Assembly: GCA_946894095.1 (NCBI GenBank) | Contig: OX335651.1 | Span: forward strand, 14,592,501-14,656,500 | Length of the DNA: 64,000 bases | Reading direction: 5' to 3' | Origin: Incurvaria masculella | Lineage: Eukaryota; Arthropoda; Insecta; Lepidoptera; Incurvariidae | Shown: in pieces, positions 36,045-49,120 of the stretch | Layout of the letters: every line of letters begins with the position of its first letter | Position numbering within the stretch: the stretch's first letter is position 1 | The notes under the pieces: generated by a model | Databases searched by the model: none | Told to the model about the DNA's origin: nothing | Seen by the model: only the letters and a program-made list of their open reading frames with translations | Made by a program: the position numbers and the translations under genes

Positions 36045-36430
36045 GTTGACGCTCTCGTAGGATCCGATCTCGCTCAGACAGAACGCACTGGGCTCACACG
36101 TCACGGGGCACCGTTCGTACAGTCACAACATATCTTCTCAAGAACACAGTTTTCACTCACAGCCACGGTCGACGACTTTACGCGTCGCTATAAACTAATT
36201 ATATCAATTATCACAATATTTTTGTAGGACAACGTATTGCACATATCACTCGTTCGCGACGGAACGTGCGGTCCGAGAACCGCGGGCTTGCGAGCGTAGA
36301 GCTGCGCAAATGACTAGAATGTATGTGTAGCGGTGGCAGGCAGGTGCCTAGCAAAGCGCGCGCTCGTGCCAAACGACCTCTACCCAGTACTCCATGCGTC
36401 TGAATAGTGGAGGCGCGACGCGCTCGCGGG

Positions 36431-36439
36431 CCTTTTATA
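36431..36439 (-). promoter_or_regulatory. TATA box of the two-exon gene
   Basis: TATAAAAGG on the minus strand, about 390 bases before the ATG, within CpG-rich DNA. Immediately upstream are two overlapping CRE-like half-sites (CGTCACGTCAC). A TTCAGAC initiator-like match lies about 38 bases downstream, slightly farther than usual. Confidence 0.5.
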
Positions 36440-36619
36440 ACCTGCCGCGTGACGTGACGCGGGGGGGAGGGGACGTGGTCGTGGCGCCCTCGCCGCCCGC
36501 GTGAGTCGGACGCGCACTTTTCGTCATAGAAAAGTAGACGCGCTGCGGGCGGCCCGCAGCGCTCCGTCGCGAGTACCGATGACACATGTGAAAACTCAGG
36601 GAAATCGTATGCGTCATCT

Positions 36620-37289
36620 CGTTTTAAGATGTTAATCGGGTCGAGTTCATTTTCTCATTAGATATAAATATTCATCCTAACTGCGTGCGTCAAATGCTTA
36701 CTCATATACCGAATGTGCAATACGCTGTCTTCCATGCCTTGAAAACTGTGTTTTGTTAAAATATGTTGCGATGCTTCTAACACAAGGTCTTGTGATTTTT
36801 GTAACGTACAGTGCAATATCAATTTAATGCAACTTGTGCCTCTACGTCACTGTAAGATGCTTAACTCACAAGAACCACTACCATATGTCATGCTTGTTTG
36901 ACTGATAAAAATAGGGACAACCATACCACGGCAAGGCGACGCGGCGCGGGCATCGCGGTGATCAGACTATTCTGTTATGTTGTACATAGGTATAATATAT
37001 AGGGAAATTACTCTACAGTCTCTCATACAAATACAATTTAAAATATAATATAGTAATGGATATTAATGGTACCAGAAAAAAATATACAATTTATACAGTG
37101 TAAGTAAATTCTCAGTTACTGTCCCATCCGAACCACGAGTCATCAGAAAAGAAGAATTGTTTACGAACTCAAAGAATCGTAAAATCACCAAATCCGCCAT
37201 CACGACGCGACGGCTTGGTGTCCCTACGCAGCGTCATATATTTGTATATCTCACTATTTATTCAAGTTTTTCTAAGCAGACTCCATCCA
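36620..37289. other. upstream region, no gene
   Basis: AT-rich; no feature recognised except a short GC-rich patch at 36925-36965. Confidence 0.3.
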
Positions 37290-37470
37290 TCACCGCATCG
37301 CGGACCTTTTCCAGCGCCAACCTCTGCGGCGGGTTCGACGGGGACGGCTATAGGAGTAGGGTTCCGTCGCACCGCGGGGAAGTGTCTCGCCGGGGGCCGA
37401 AGGGTGCGGGGGATAGGGCGGGTGCATTGCCCTGGAGGTGCACCAGGACGGCTCCGTCTCGCCATGACTA
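37290..37470. other. isolated GC-rich block
   Basis: GC- and CpG-rich with several overlapping open frames on both strands (65-145 codons), expected from composition. There is no recognised domain, so it may be repeat-derived or a CpG island. Confidence 0.3.
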
Positions 37471-38674
37471 TTACAAAACAATAACAAAAAACGGGGAAGT
37501 GCGAGTTAGACTCCGAGCAGTGTTCCGTAGCAGAAATCTTGAATCACACAGACTATATATTGTCGACATCAAAATTGTTCGGATTAAATCATAACTCCTT
37601 CGCAACGATATCTCACGCCAGGTTAGAAATAGTTTTATTTTATATACACGAATCGCTTTTAAAAATGTTCCTCTTAATACAACTGCAAATAAAAAATCTG
37701 TGTTACTAACATCCGCTGAAAAGGCTGATTCAGCTGCAGAACTATTATAGACAACGAAAGACAAGTTTTTTTCAACGGAGCTCTAAAAACTCGACACAAA
37801 GGCAAGCTCAGGTAGACCGAACTCGAGGTTGAGAGAGAGTTCAAAGAGACAAACAAAAACGGTCGCAACATGGCCGCGTTTCGAAACGTCAGTCACGTCC
37901 TATACCTGCCTGCCCACACCGCCGCACACCGTCGCAATGTTCATACCATCTGCCATCGGAACGGCTGCAACGCTCTAATTCTTACGGTAACCATCGATCG
38001 TCAGTTTTGTCAGTTGTGCAAAAGAATTTAATTGTAAATCCTCCAATAAGCAGACTGCCACATAAGATAAATATGCAGCAGTAGATGATAATAAAACCTC
38101 GAATGATGCTTAGGGGCTTACCCACAAATATTTAATCATTCAGAGAAATACAAAACCTTTCATATTATATTTCATAGAAATAACCTTATTTCAACCTAGC
38201 TTCAATTCTTAGGAGGCCCTTTTCGTAACCTCTTAACAATTATTATTTTCACCTATTATTATCCTAACCTGTTATTATTTTTATTATTATCGAAGAAGAC
38301 AAGAACGGAAATTCTAGACCTAATTCCTCAAAATTTTGCGGGTTCAATGTCAGGCTCCAAAACAATCCAGTTAGTAAATTTTAAGGTGACAAAAGTTTCT
38401 ACAATTATTACTTAGTGTTTGTGAAGATTTGCTTCAACAACCTGACCGACAATGGACGCATACATATTTTTTGACGGTTCCTTTTTTACTTTATTGTCAA
38501 TAGGTATAACAATGGATTATTGTATTTATAATCTTAATTAATTGTTCTTTAGTTAGCTACCATACTAATGTTATGGTGCACTCGCTTTAGAATAAAGTTT
38601 TTCTATCCTAAAGTTTCTGTATTTAGCCAATCCCAAAACACCTTGTATGCTGATGAAACATAAATATGGGTTTT

Positions 38675-39010
38675 TTTATGTGATTGTTAATTGGTGGCAA
38701 ATACCTACCATAACTTCTGTCATAACATTAGCACCTCGTGGAAACTAGGTGCCATGTCAGGACCTTCCTATCTTGCACGGCTAGATTAAAATGTATGGGG
38801 TTTGCCATTGTCATTCCGGACAATTTCGCGTGCAAGAAATCGATTCGATTTTTTTTTTTTACACCGCTTCAGCCATCTTTCACTCAATGCAATGGTAGGA
38901 ACCAACCTGGGTGGGACCAACCCTACTACCTGGTAAATAAGAAAGTGGACCTACAGTTTTACGTGAAATCAGAACCACGAACAATTCATCTCTTTGTCAC
39001 CTGTTACAGT
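38675..39010 (-). mobile_element. SINE family S copy
   Basis: Shares TAGGTGCCATGTCAGGACCT, AACCTGGGTGGGACCAACCC and ACAGTTTTACGTGAAATC with the family. The head is lost. Confidence 0.6.
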
Positions 39011-39077
39011 ATGCACTGGACAAATACGGTGGGCCGATTCAGTTGTATTTTTTCACGTTACAGAAACTACACAGTGC

Positions 39078-39110
39078 CTTAGATGAAAAAGGAATTCTTT
39101 TTCATCTAAG
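39078..39110. repeat. perfect 14-bp palindrome
   Basis: CTTAGATGAAAAAG and its exact complement flank a GAATT centre. Confidence 0.8.
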
Positions 39111-39161
39111 CACAGAGCCGAAAAAAATAATATCTATGCCGCAAAAGTAAATAAGTACTAA

Positions 39162-39314
39162 TGCTGAGATTCATAAAGCTTACTTGTACTCGGCTAAGCC
39201 GAAGTATGCCTTCGACTGACAGTTTTGACAGAAAATGTATGGAGCAAATGTCGAATTTGACAGTCGGAAGATATACTTTGGCTAAGCCAGCAGTAAGGTC
39301 TATGAATCTCAGCA
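39162..39314. mobile_element. 153-bp MITE with TAA target duplication (PIF/Harbinger-like)
   Basis: The ends TGCTGAGATTCATAAA and (inverted) TGCTGAGATTCATAGA are flanked by TAA (39159-39161 and 39315-39317). Inverted similarity continues inward for about 60 bp on each side. TWA duplication is typical of PIF/Harbinger. Confidence 0.75.
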
Positions 39315-39951
39315 TAAGTTATGTTGCTCCAACGAAGCATGCACGGGACAGGGAAGTGTTGACCCAGTTAGAGACAAGAATGAGGAAGGTACCTTGCGTG
39401 ACCGATTCGTTTTGCGCAGAATCGTATCGATTAGGTGGTTACCTATTATACGAAAATTAACTGAGCAGTTGCACCGCTCATGCCGCCGTTTAAAATTTCA
39501 ATCGTACATAAATTTTTAACCGACTTTAAAAAAAAGGAGGAGGTTCTCAATTAGTCGGAATATGTTTTTTTTTATTAAAAATATTTTGTGAAAATAAATA
39601 AAATGTTTATTATAACATACACGCTGTTAGAAATAAGAGGCCTGAATAAATATTAGATATGATTTCAACATTTCCAAAAAATCCTAATATCTGATACCAT
39701 TCGTTTCTTTCCTTCAATACCGAGTACCTTGGTCTCAGGATGTATGTACAAATGTATATGTTATGGTTATGTTTCAGAAAATACACAGAACGGAGAATGT
39801 AGGTTATCAGTTTTGGCCACACCCGCGATTTACTGGGATTTTGCGGCGGATTTGATATCTTGGCTGCCCTAGGGCTATAGTCGAATGCCGCACCTACTTC
39901 CTAAATCTTACATTTAACGAATAAGCAATGGAATAGTATTGGACAGTAACG

Positions 39952-40333
39952 TTAAGGTGGCCCAACCCGCTCAACTTCCCATACAAACGGGGAAAGAAGA
40001 TCACGCCCATATTTCTTATCAGAGATCCCAAATTTTGCTCAAAAGAGCTTTATTTGATCGAACTAGATGTCTGATGATCATTGGCATTGCAAAATTGTGT
40101 TTGGTTTCTAAGTTATAAGGTCCGAAATTTCGCATTTTTCGCGCGTTTTATACAATAACTTTTTTCTTACCAAATCATATACTATGCACATTATCTTTTT
40201 TGTGGACATGTTGCATCTTCCTCATCACGGAACCTGTCTTTTTCTTTGAAACAGAGAAATTCCCAGAGCGCAACAGCACGGTTTTTTACAGTGCCCGCGA
40301 ATGAGTTAGTCCCGCCAGGTTGGGCCACCTTAA
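39952..40333. mobile_element. TTAA-flanked MITE, family M2, copy 2
   Basis: TTAA at both ends; ends GGTGGCCCAACCCG and GGTGGCCCAACCTG (inverted). Opposite orientation to 11033-11582, sharing AAACGGGGAAAGAAGATCAC and GCAACAGCACGG-like strings, with an interior deletion relative to it. Confidence 0.75.
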
Positions 40334-43300
40334 GGCCCACCGCTGCTGTCCCGGGCGTACTCGGCCTCTGGTCACAATCCCGCGGACTTCGAAAACCCAT
40401 GGAAAAAACAGCAGGTCGTCTGAAATGTTCAATATTTATGGTTTGATGGATTTATGAAATTATATAATCGAAAATGGGTACAAAATTCAGACAGTATTAA
40501 AAAGACTCGAGCACAAACTCGACTAGGGGCGCGCCAAGAGAGGAAGGACCATCAAGGTGGGAAGGTCCCTACCTTCCTAGTTAAGTACTAATCTAGCTAT
40601 GTGGAAGAGCTGAGAACACCCGAGTTGACCACCTCTTTTGATGGTCAAAGCGGCAATGAACCAGCTAGTCAAATAAAGGGAAAGTCCAGGTTTCAAAATC
40701 CCCGCTAATCGCCTCGCGCAAAATTCGAAAATCCGTGGATATCTAGCTCCTTCGAGAATTGGGTGTGATGTATTGATATCACGACACTAGTTGTTTATTG
40801 TCTGACTGACTATTGTCAACGAACCATTTTCGGTAACAATATTTGTATCCTGGCATGGCTTTGATAGTAAAAAGTAAAAAATTGCTGAGCAAAACTGTGT
40901 AACTCTCTTTGCACGTGCAAAGAGAGAAATCAATCATAGTAGGTAACGGCGTGTGTGCATATCACGTCGCGTTGGTATGAAATATTACGTTGCCAAGACG
41001 ATAACATGTAACAAAGAGTGAGCAGGTAGGTATGTAGGTACCCAAACATCGACGCGGTATTTCTCATCCATGCCCAATATGGTGACGTATAGCCTATTAA
41101 ACTTAGCACGTGTTTCCGTTTTAGCCACGGAGGATAGAGGTAGAGTTTTAGCCATAGTTAATGTAGCATGGCATGTTTCGATATGCGATAGAAGAATGGT
41201 GATGAATTAAATATGCATAAAAAATTCAAGTGCTATGAGCCAGACGTTTATCGACGTGAGACGTGCTGGATAAGGAAAAAAAATGTTTTACGTTTTTATT
41301 GCTGCTATTTGCATATAGTTAAATATTATATTTTCGGGAGCGCAGATTTTTTATTTAGATAATAGACCTCGGGAGACAGTTAAATCTTGGTTTCAATATT
41401 GCTGTTTTCTAAGATTCGTCACTTTAGAGTTAAAAAAATGCTTTCATGATATGGTCATCAACACAAAATATTCAATTCAAATTGAAGTAAATATTTCATA
41501 AAACATTTAACATTATTTCATTTCATTTGTACAATAAAACTAGGTGCGAATCGACCCTAAAAAAGCATTTATCAGAATGTCCCTTTGAACAATAGTATGT
41601 CCCACGCACAGAACAATTAAGAGGTCAATATTCCGTGGTCCCACGAATACACAATAGTAAACACATTTTCTGGGAATACATTTTTAATAGCCTAAAGCAA
41701 ACCGCATGGAAAAAGTTTGTATTCCATTACATAAGTAAAGTAAAGATACTGATAAATAATCTCCAATAGATTAATAGGATTTTACCTAATTTGCGACCAG
41801 TTGGTACCTACTTCCACCAAGTCAGACCCATGTCACTAACCGAACTCCAATTAAAATACATTATCTAGAATTTGACGTGCGATAATAAACTTCTTTAAGA
41901 TTCCAGTTCGGAGTTATTAACCTTTTATTACGTCAATGAATAGGTTATCCTACGTTTTGTGGTAGGCAATGAGGATGCTTTCTTGATGACCGATGACTTG
42001 TCACTATGTAACATTCTCCCCTTGCATTGCATGGCTTCGTGTTACTTCATTCTATTTTTAGTCCGTTGATTTCAAGACGAAAAAAACCGGCGAAGTGCGA
42101 GTTTGACTGGTGCAGAGAAAGTCGTTCACCAAAGTGTAGCTCCGTGACTTTCTTTAATTCGGACAAGTATCCGTCTGACACAGACTTGGAGGGTTCCGCA
42201 TGAAAAGCAATATTTTTGAATCTTTACTAAAGTAACTGTTAGCAACTTAATACTTTATCTATAAAAACTTTTCAGGTTTTATGTTTAACAGGAGGATGCG
42301 GGCTATAATTTAAACAGTTTAGGTGACGTAAATTGAGTGGTTTGGGAAATTACTGCGACTGCTTTTCACGCGGCAGGAAGAGACATTCTCCGAAGTTTCG
42401 AGCTAATCATTCAGCCCGCTGTCAAGGAGGCATCCGCCACGTCTAACGACCGCGGTAATCTCAAAAGTATCGTCTTTAAAAAACTTCATCACTATAATTA
42501 TTCGAAAGAAATCCTCTACGCTGAGAACCAAAATCTATTTTGTTTTGTTTTTGGCTTCAATGAGTATGACTGATCTCACTAAATAATTTAAAATTGATTT
42601 GCGTATGGTACGTAAATGATTCCCTTTTGATTGGATACAGAATCTTCTAATATCTAATTGTACTTGCATGCTAAAGTGGAAATTGTTTCATGTATTTATG
42701 CATATATGACATTTGAAATACAAATAAAAAGTTTAATGTTACTCATACAGCTACAATGAATACATATGATCCTAGTTCGAGCATTTCTAGATGAAAGTTC
42801 ACGGTTGACCTTTTTCGGTGGAGGCACACAACATATATTAGGAACGAATGTAATGGTGATGACCGCAAAATGTTTGAAATAATCAATTAGGCTGCAAATC
42901 GACGACACTTACCTATTTCCAACCGGTTTGCAATGGAATCTGTTATCTCATGAGGGCAAGGCAAATATAAGAATGCTCAAAGCAAAACTAAGAAAGATAA
43001 AGGTAAATAAACCGGCAGTGCAATTACGAAGCACAAAATTGGGTGTAGGTTGCTGTACTTACAGCAATATGACAGCTTTTGCGATTACGAAATCGATGCA
43101 TTCACAAATGGTGCGGCACTCAGCGCTACCCGCAGCAATTAGTTTAACTCCATACATTTCGCGTCGAATAGGTATTCCGAAACGCCAAAGAACTGTCAAA
43201 TGCGGGGAGGTCACTGCGTGATTGAACCCGCACTGTCGAAAGTCGACACGATACGACACAGATTGGTCCGTACTGGATGTAGGTGGATAAAAAACGGCTT

Positions 43301-45225
43301 CGTAATCGCGTTTTAGAAATGACGGGGGCGCACCTACACGTACCGCGGCACCATCCTCAAATTTTGCGTAATCGCACTGCCGATCTATCCGGGTCGAGAT
43401 AATTACTTCTTATCCATACGATACATGCAATTCATTCTTATGTGTAGGATTTTCAATCGATGCAATATTTGCTGAACTAATCAGCGCTGTGGCATTGAGC
43501 TAAAGCGGTCGAGGAGGCCACGTGAGTTTTCCCAGCGGTCGCACCACTTTTCCTGCGCGGAGTTTCCCCAGCTGCGGGTACGTTTGTTTATGTTTACTGG
43601 CCACTACGTTTTACCTGGCTTCTCGGCAGTGAAGACGGCTGAGCGTATCAACTGGGACGCCCGAAGACGCCCAAGGGCTTTCAAACTTTTTGAGGTTTGA
43701 GAATACCATGCCAGCCATAGGCCCCGTTTACCGACCCTAAGTATAGATAAATATTTCCGCGCAGAAGTGGTGAGAAACTTGAGATTTTGATTATTTCTAC
43801 AAGACTGCGTTCTTTTTTAAATATTATTTTTTATCTTTGCCACGATGTTTATCGGTGAATGTTATGTTTAAGGAAGGTTAGACAGGTAGGTTTCCATTTC
43901 GCCATCAATTTTGAATGAGAATTTTATAATGAGGCATTCAGACGTCTAAACACTTAAATCCCGATTTCGTAATTTTATTAAATTTAAAGCGGTTATCAAA
44001 ATGATAATACGAACCTGGCTCCGCTTTTCCAACCCCCTTTTCACCCCCGATGAGTTTAATTTCCGCCACAAAATGTAGCGATGTCCTATGTTGAATGAAC
44101 TGGTTTTTCATCATTTACGATCCATTAGTTAAAACACGTCAGCCAAGTACGTTAAACGTTCTTGACGTCTGCAACCGACGCGGACTCACGCGTCTCATCT
44201 ATTTTCTATGGAGATTCGCGCACGGATTTGTATTTTACAGTACGATCGACGCATTTATAAAAACTGCTTTTTCATTGTGGCTACATGAGGCAATATATTC
44301 TTCAATTTCCTTAAACGATTCTTCTATTTTCAGCTGGTTTCCATTAACCTCCAACGAATGACAGTGACTCAGCGTCTACGAGCGGGTTCTGTAAAAACTA
44401 TTCCATTCGGAATTACCAATGAATGAAGGACAATCTGTGTAATGTCGCTGAACTTGCGATTTTTGACATCGCTGCAGGCACAGCGGCGACGGCAAGGGCG
44501 GGTTAAGCTGTCTGTCCACCTAATCGGATCCGCCGTCCGTCGTGCACCGATATAATAGCAACTTCATTGCAGCGGTTATCTTTGGCATCGGGGTCGACCA
44601 CACACAAAAACAGGAAATTCGGAAACATCGAACATTGGCATCTTCTTGATTTTTAAACAAGTTGGTCAGATAGTGTTTCCAAACACAAAGTATGTTTCAA
44701 TATCTTTATGATTTGTTGAAAATAATCATTTTTGAAAAGATAAAATGGCTAAAAGTTGCGATAAATTGTAAATTGATTTACAAGAAATTTTGGGTAATTG
44801 TAGCCGTGGTATAGATTATTTATTATTTGTTTGCCAGTGATTAGGATAATTTTGAAAATATAAAAGATTATAAACGTTTAAGCCTCAGATAAAAAACAAA
44901 GAAGATATGCTTACTAGCGTGCCTACTGTGAGATCCGCTGCATCCAATTTTATAAAAATAGCAACCCAACATAAAAATCTACATGCCACACGCAAACAGG
45001 GTTCCAGATGTATTGTAGGGTTTGTGATGGTGAGAACTGACTAGATGAACACATTTTGAGAGCACATTCGCGCGCGTTGGCGATGATTATGCTGTTGCTT
45101 CCGACGCGCGGCCAAAATCCCAAACGATTATATGCACAATTGTTGACCACATGACTTTTCTCCTTCGTTTTCCTTTCTAGGGCTTAAAAAATTAAAAGAA
45201 AGAATTTGATTAATTAACGATATGT
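40334..45225. other. gene-free stretch with scattered repeat fragments
   Basis: 42080-42210 holds a partial (GGAC)n-family repeat (CCGGCGAAGTGCGAGTTTG ... GGGTTCCGC). 43081-43309 is bounded by GCGATTACGAA and its complement and may be a 229-bp MITE. GC patches at 43490-43680 and 44455-44560 are unassigned. Frames at 42337-42573 and 44095-44361 lack splice support or recognised motifs. Confidence 0.3.
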
Positions 45226-45393
45226 TACTAAGCCCCGATTGCACGAAGATACGGCTGAATTAATCAATGTTCAAACACGTGACTTTCAGTGAACCGCATA
45301 GAGTTCCTTCCATACTGTCTACACAAAGTGACGTGTTTAATCATAATTTGACGTTGATTTAGATTTTTTGTCCTTTCGTGCACTCGGCCCTAA
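45226..45393. mobile_element. MITE family M1, copy 2
   Basis: Inverted relative to 3477-3647: starts CTAAGCCCCGATTGCACGAA, ends TTCGTGCACTCGGCCCTAA, with the same internal AAACACGTGAC ... GTGACGTGTTT pair. Confidence 0.6.
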
Positions 45394-45869
45394 ACCACTC
45401 ATGCGGTGTGGTAAGCGAGTTTATTTAGGAAACAAAACTATTATATTGTGTTCATTTTGTATTTGCCGTGTGCATCGCAGCAGCAATCAAAATAGAAAGT
45501 TGCGCGTATTTCGGTGCTCGTCGGCCAATTCGATGCGATTCGATTTTATAGCATCGATGGTTAGGTGCACGCGTAGCTTTATAGCCGAATGCTTACAAAG
45601 CATGCTTGCGTTTGCCTGCCAGCAACACGAGTTTTCGACTGAGTCAGCATAGTCTGCCGGTAATCCAAATATCGACATGGTATTCTTGCGGCGTGAGCGA
45701 CTTTTAGTCGGGCTGAAAAAACGAATTTCAAATTGCAACATTTACACGTGCTAAAAGCATGTGTAAATTCGGCTTATCATAATGCGCCAGAGTCACGTTA
45801 CGTTTTAGTAGGTAGGAACAGGGTATTCGTATTACGAAACGGTAACGCACATATTTAGGCATGCCTTTT

Positions 45870-46150
45870 TTTACTGAGAATGGATCATCATGCCATCAGA
45901 CCTAATTTCTAAATACACCTCATGGTAACTACTTAGGTGCAATGCCAGCACGGTCGTTGTGAACGTCTACCAAGAACGACGTCTACATTGCTCAGAATGG
46001 AAAACAGGGACAATTTTTATAACCGTTTTTACCATTTAGTAGGTACGATCGGTCGGTGTATTTACGAACCCGGGCGGGATTCAAGCGTACCACCTAGTAA
46101 GTAAGGAGACCACATTTTTACGTGGAGTCCGAACCACGTGCGACAATGCA
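45870..46150 (-). mobile_element. SINE family S copy, diverged
   Basis: Contains GAACCCGGGCGGGATTCAAG and TTTTTACGTGGAGTCCGAAC in family order. The head is lost. Confidence 0.5.
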
Positions 46151-47034
46151 ACTCGAGAAAAAATGATCCAATGCGAGTGGTCTCATTGACCACTTATACC
46201 TGTTATTTAAAAAAAGTCAGAACAAACTGTGACATGTCTTGATACTAAAACCAAACTATCATTTAATACTTTAAATAATGTTGCTGCAATAGTTTATATC
46301 ATCGCGTCCGGTGCGAGTTATAGTCGAACTTGAAGTTCGAGTTTGTGCTCGGTAACTTTACACATTTGACAGTTATGGCAATACCAAATCGGCCACCCGT
46401 CCGTTTTACTCGAACTCGACATTGCGAGTAAAACAGTCAGGTAGACCTCTCGATCTACTATAAGACTGACGCTCTCTGCCTACTTGCGCCTCTCGCATCA
46501 TTGGCATTTAATGATTACTCACAAAGGTCTAGGCGATTTGGTAAATTATAAAAGTAAATGTTAATAAGACCGGTAGACGCTTTCAGATTAATAAATACGC
46601 ACATTTAAATGCAAACGGATGTTCTGAAGCGAAGCTACTTAATATAACACTATTGGCTGTACGGGAGCTAATGACTTTTGTAATATACCAACGTAGCAAA
46701 ATTTTTTACATGTCGAAGGTGACTCAGTGAAACAATTAAGTAGTAATTGCCAGTTCTAATTTACTGCACCAGTGTGGACTCGATAGAACCAGATGGCGGA
46801 AGTGGCGGCTGCGTAAAAAAACTATAATTTGTATCGGTTCGTGCGGGTGCTGTAATATGTATTTGATAGGTTAGTTCGAGTGTGAATATTTATCATGGGC
46901 CTTCTATTAAATTTACATTAAATATTAGTAGGTATGTTATTTGAGCGTTAATGCTGACCAACTTCTTAAGGCTCCAACTGAGTCCAGCGTTCATCTAACA
47001 AACGATAACGACTACCTCCGGAGGCAGTGAGTTT

Positions 47035-47235
47035 GCGTTAGGGTTCATTGTTACATGCGCGTCAAAACCGTTTTCAGGCGAGCGAAATTTATGTTTTTGG
47101 CCTGTGAAGTCTTCTTTTTAAAGTGAATTAATATATGTTTCACGCTTATTCACTAGGTAAATATGTTATCTTGTATCACAAAAAAGAAATTTTTTCTAAA
47201 TAATTTATAATTTCCAAACGCGCGCGCCGGCTTGG
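47035..47235 (+). repeat. dispersed repeat R2, copy 2
   Basis: Matches 3919-4100 (ACCGTTTTCAGGCGAGCGAA and following sequence). Confidence 0.45.
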
Positions 47236-47771
47236 TGTGGCAAGTGGTTGAATAAGTAATGAAGATGACATGAGAATGTCATTGGTTGAATGAGACTTTG
47301 ATGTATTGTCAGGATAATCATGAGACCGGAAAATGAGCGGACAAATTAAAAATGTTCAGTTTATGCACTATTATACAATAACATTATACTTATCAAATGA
47401 TATCGTTTCATTAATATTAAACATTAGGTTAGGTCAGGATAAACCTAAACGTTTAAGTTAGTTAAGGTTATATTATTGACTGGTTAAAAATATTTGACGT
47501 TTTTTATATCGATTAGTACACTAACAATTACCCGGAAGCTTCGGTTCACTCGCTTCCAAAGGGTAAACCACGCAGTAAACATTTGAACTTCATGCGTTTA
47601 ATGAATGCTGGCGATTAATAAATGGAATGGGCACGCAGTCTAGTGGCTTAAATAATAATATTGACGGACGTCGATTTATAAAATAAAAAAAAACGAATCG
47701 TTTGCTACATGCAGTGCAACGTAAACAGTTCAGAACAATATAATATTGTAGCGCATCAGCAGAATGTTTAC

Positions 47772-47929
47772 CCGCGCTCGAACGGATTGTTGCGGTCGCG
47801 TCCGCACACGCACACTATGGTCTTGTCCACGGAGAGCACGATCAGCGAGTTCCGCTCCAGCAGCACGCCGACCTCGCAGTTCTCCTCTTTCCACTTCATC
47901 GCCTCCACAGCGATCGGAGGGAAGAGCAT
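47772..47929 (-). CDS. candidate first coding exon of a CpG-island gene
   Basis: Minus-strand frame with ATG at 47929-47927 (or MKWK at 47899), running 52 codons plus two bases to a donor GG|GTAAAC at 47772/47771. The peptide (ENCEVGVLLERNSLIVLSVD then KTIVCVCGRDRNNPFERG) alternates hydrophobic residues like a beta-rich domain and is far more protein-like than the overlapping high-GC frames. A frame also runs up to 48124, but that part is Arg/Ala-rich and typical of CpG islands. It could be the 5' exon of the gene ending at 2750. The family was not recognised. Confidence 0.5.
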
Positions 47930-48265
47930 CCCGCGCGATCGACACGGCTCCCGCCAGGCGCGCGCTCCGGGTTCCGCCGCCGAGCGCGACTGGACCGCGG
48001 CGCGGGCGAGGCGCGCAGGCGCGAGCTCCGCGCGGCGAGTGACGGAGCGACCACCGCCACCGGAGCGCCCGCAAGGCCGCGCCGACGCGACGGCGGTGAC
48101 GATTTGACTGCGGCAGCGTGCCAACGCCGCACTGTCGAGCGGCGACCTCGCCGTCGCCGCGGCGCTAACGGGAGAGGTGGCGCTGGCGGCCGTGCGACTC
48201 TGGCTACGCCTCTCGTCCCGTTATCGGAGCCTCGAGTGGGTGGGTTGGGCTCGGGCCCACATTCG
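47930..48265 (-). promoter_or_regulatory. CpG island upstream of the 47.8-kb exon
   Basis: Very high GC and CpG density, about 330 bp, directly upstream of the candidate first exon. Six overlapping long frames on both strands reflect composition. No TATA box was seen. Confidence 0.4.
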
Positions 48266-48779
48266 GAGGTTTTACTAGAACATTTAGGTGCCGCAGCGAC
48301 GGTACGCATTTGTGGGTTGAACTGATTCAAATGCGTCCGATAAAATGTACTGCTCACTATCATATCTGTCACCGGGCACGTCTGATGCAATTATTACGAT
48401 ATCACAATGGTCTGATGGACGGATCCGTCGCATAAGTACGTGAATATTCTGCTCTCAAAATATAATGACGTGAGCATTGACTTATATTGGACGTGAGGCT
48501 GCCGACGCGCGACGCGACGCCAAGTTTAAAGACTACGTAGACACAGATTATTAATTATGTAATCTGTGATGTAGAAGTTATGAAAGATATAATGATTTTC
48601 CAGGGAACTTGTATAGTATAGGTACAAGTTAATAGCAGTGGGCAGCACACTCGTATAAAACGAGGATTGTCCGAGGCCTCTTTATGATGGAGGATTTCTG
48701 AGGACCTACCGCTACAAGTTAATTGTGAATTTCACGACGTTTGATGGATACAGAGTGTTTGCGCGTCAGATAGAAACAG

Positions 48780-49120
48780 CCGACGATAATGGAAACGAAT
48801 GTCAACGGACGAAGGCCAACCTGTGCATCGCCCGAAACTTCTGTCCTATGTCGTGGCGGAAGCAAGACTGACATCTCGGCCGCAGTTTCCAGCGTGCGAG
48901 GCGTCTCATTGTCGAAGCGTCCGTGCCTTTCAATCTCAAACAATCGCGCCTCTTTGTTTGCACGTCGCCGGTCGACGGAAAGCAAATAGTATGCGCGACG
49001 TCAGCGGATGGGTCGTGCTGCATAACAAGCGGCATCTCACGTGTGTCAACCGCCGGACAAAAGGCGGGAATGTAGCAACAGCTGTGGGATATTTTTTTTC
49101 GCGAACGTACGTGACGTGAG
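48780..49120. other. GC-elevated single-copy block
   Basis: Balanced GC with open frames on both strands (62-106 codons) but no recognised domain or convincing start or splice. It might be an exon remnant or conserved regulatory DNA. Confidence 0.25.

Noticed and set aside
35829..36104. Start of the two-exon gene at 36104 (91 residues)
   Set aside because: That codon is GTG. The first ATG, in good context, is at 36044, and the frame passes the donor at 35841.
47768..48390. Long Arg/Ala-rich ORFs at the 48-kb island
   Set aside because: Composition-driven frames in a CpG island; only the segment at 47772-47929 looks protein-like and ends at a donor.
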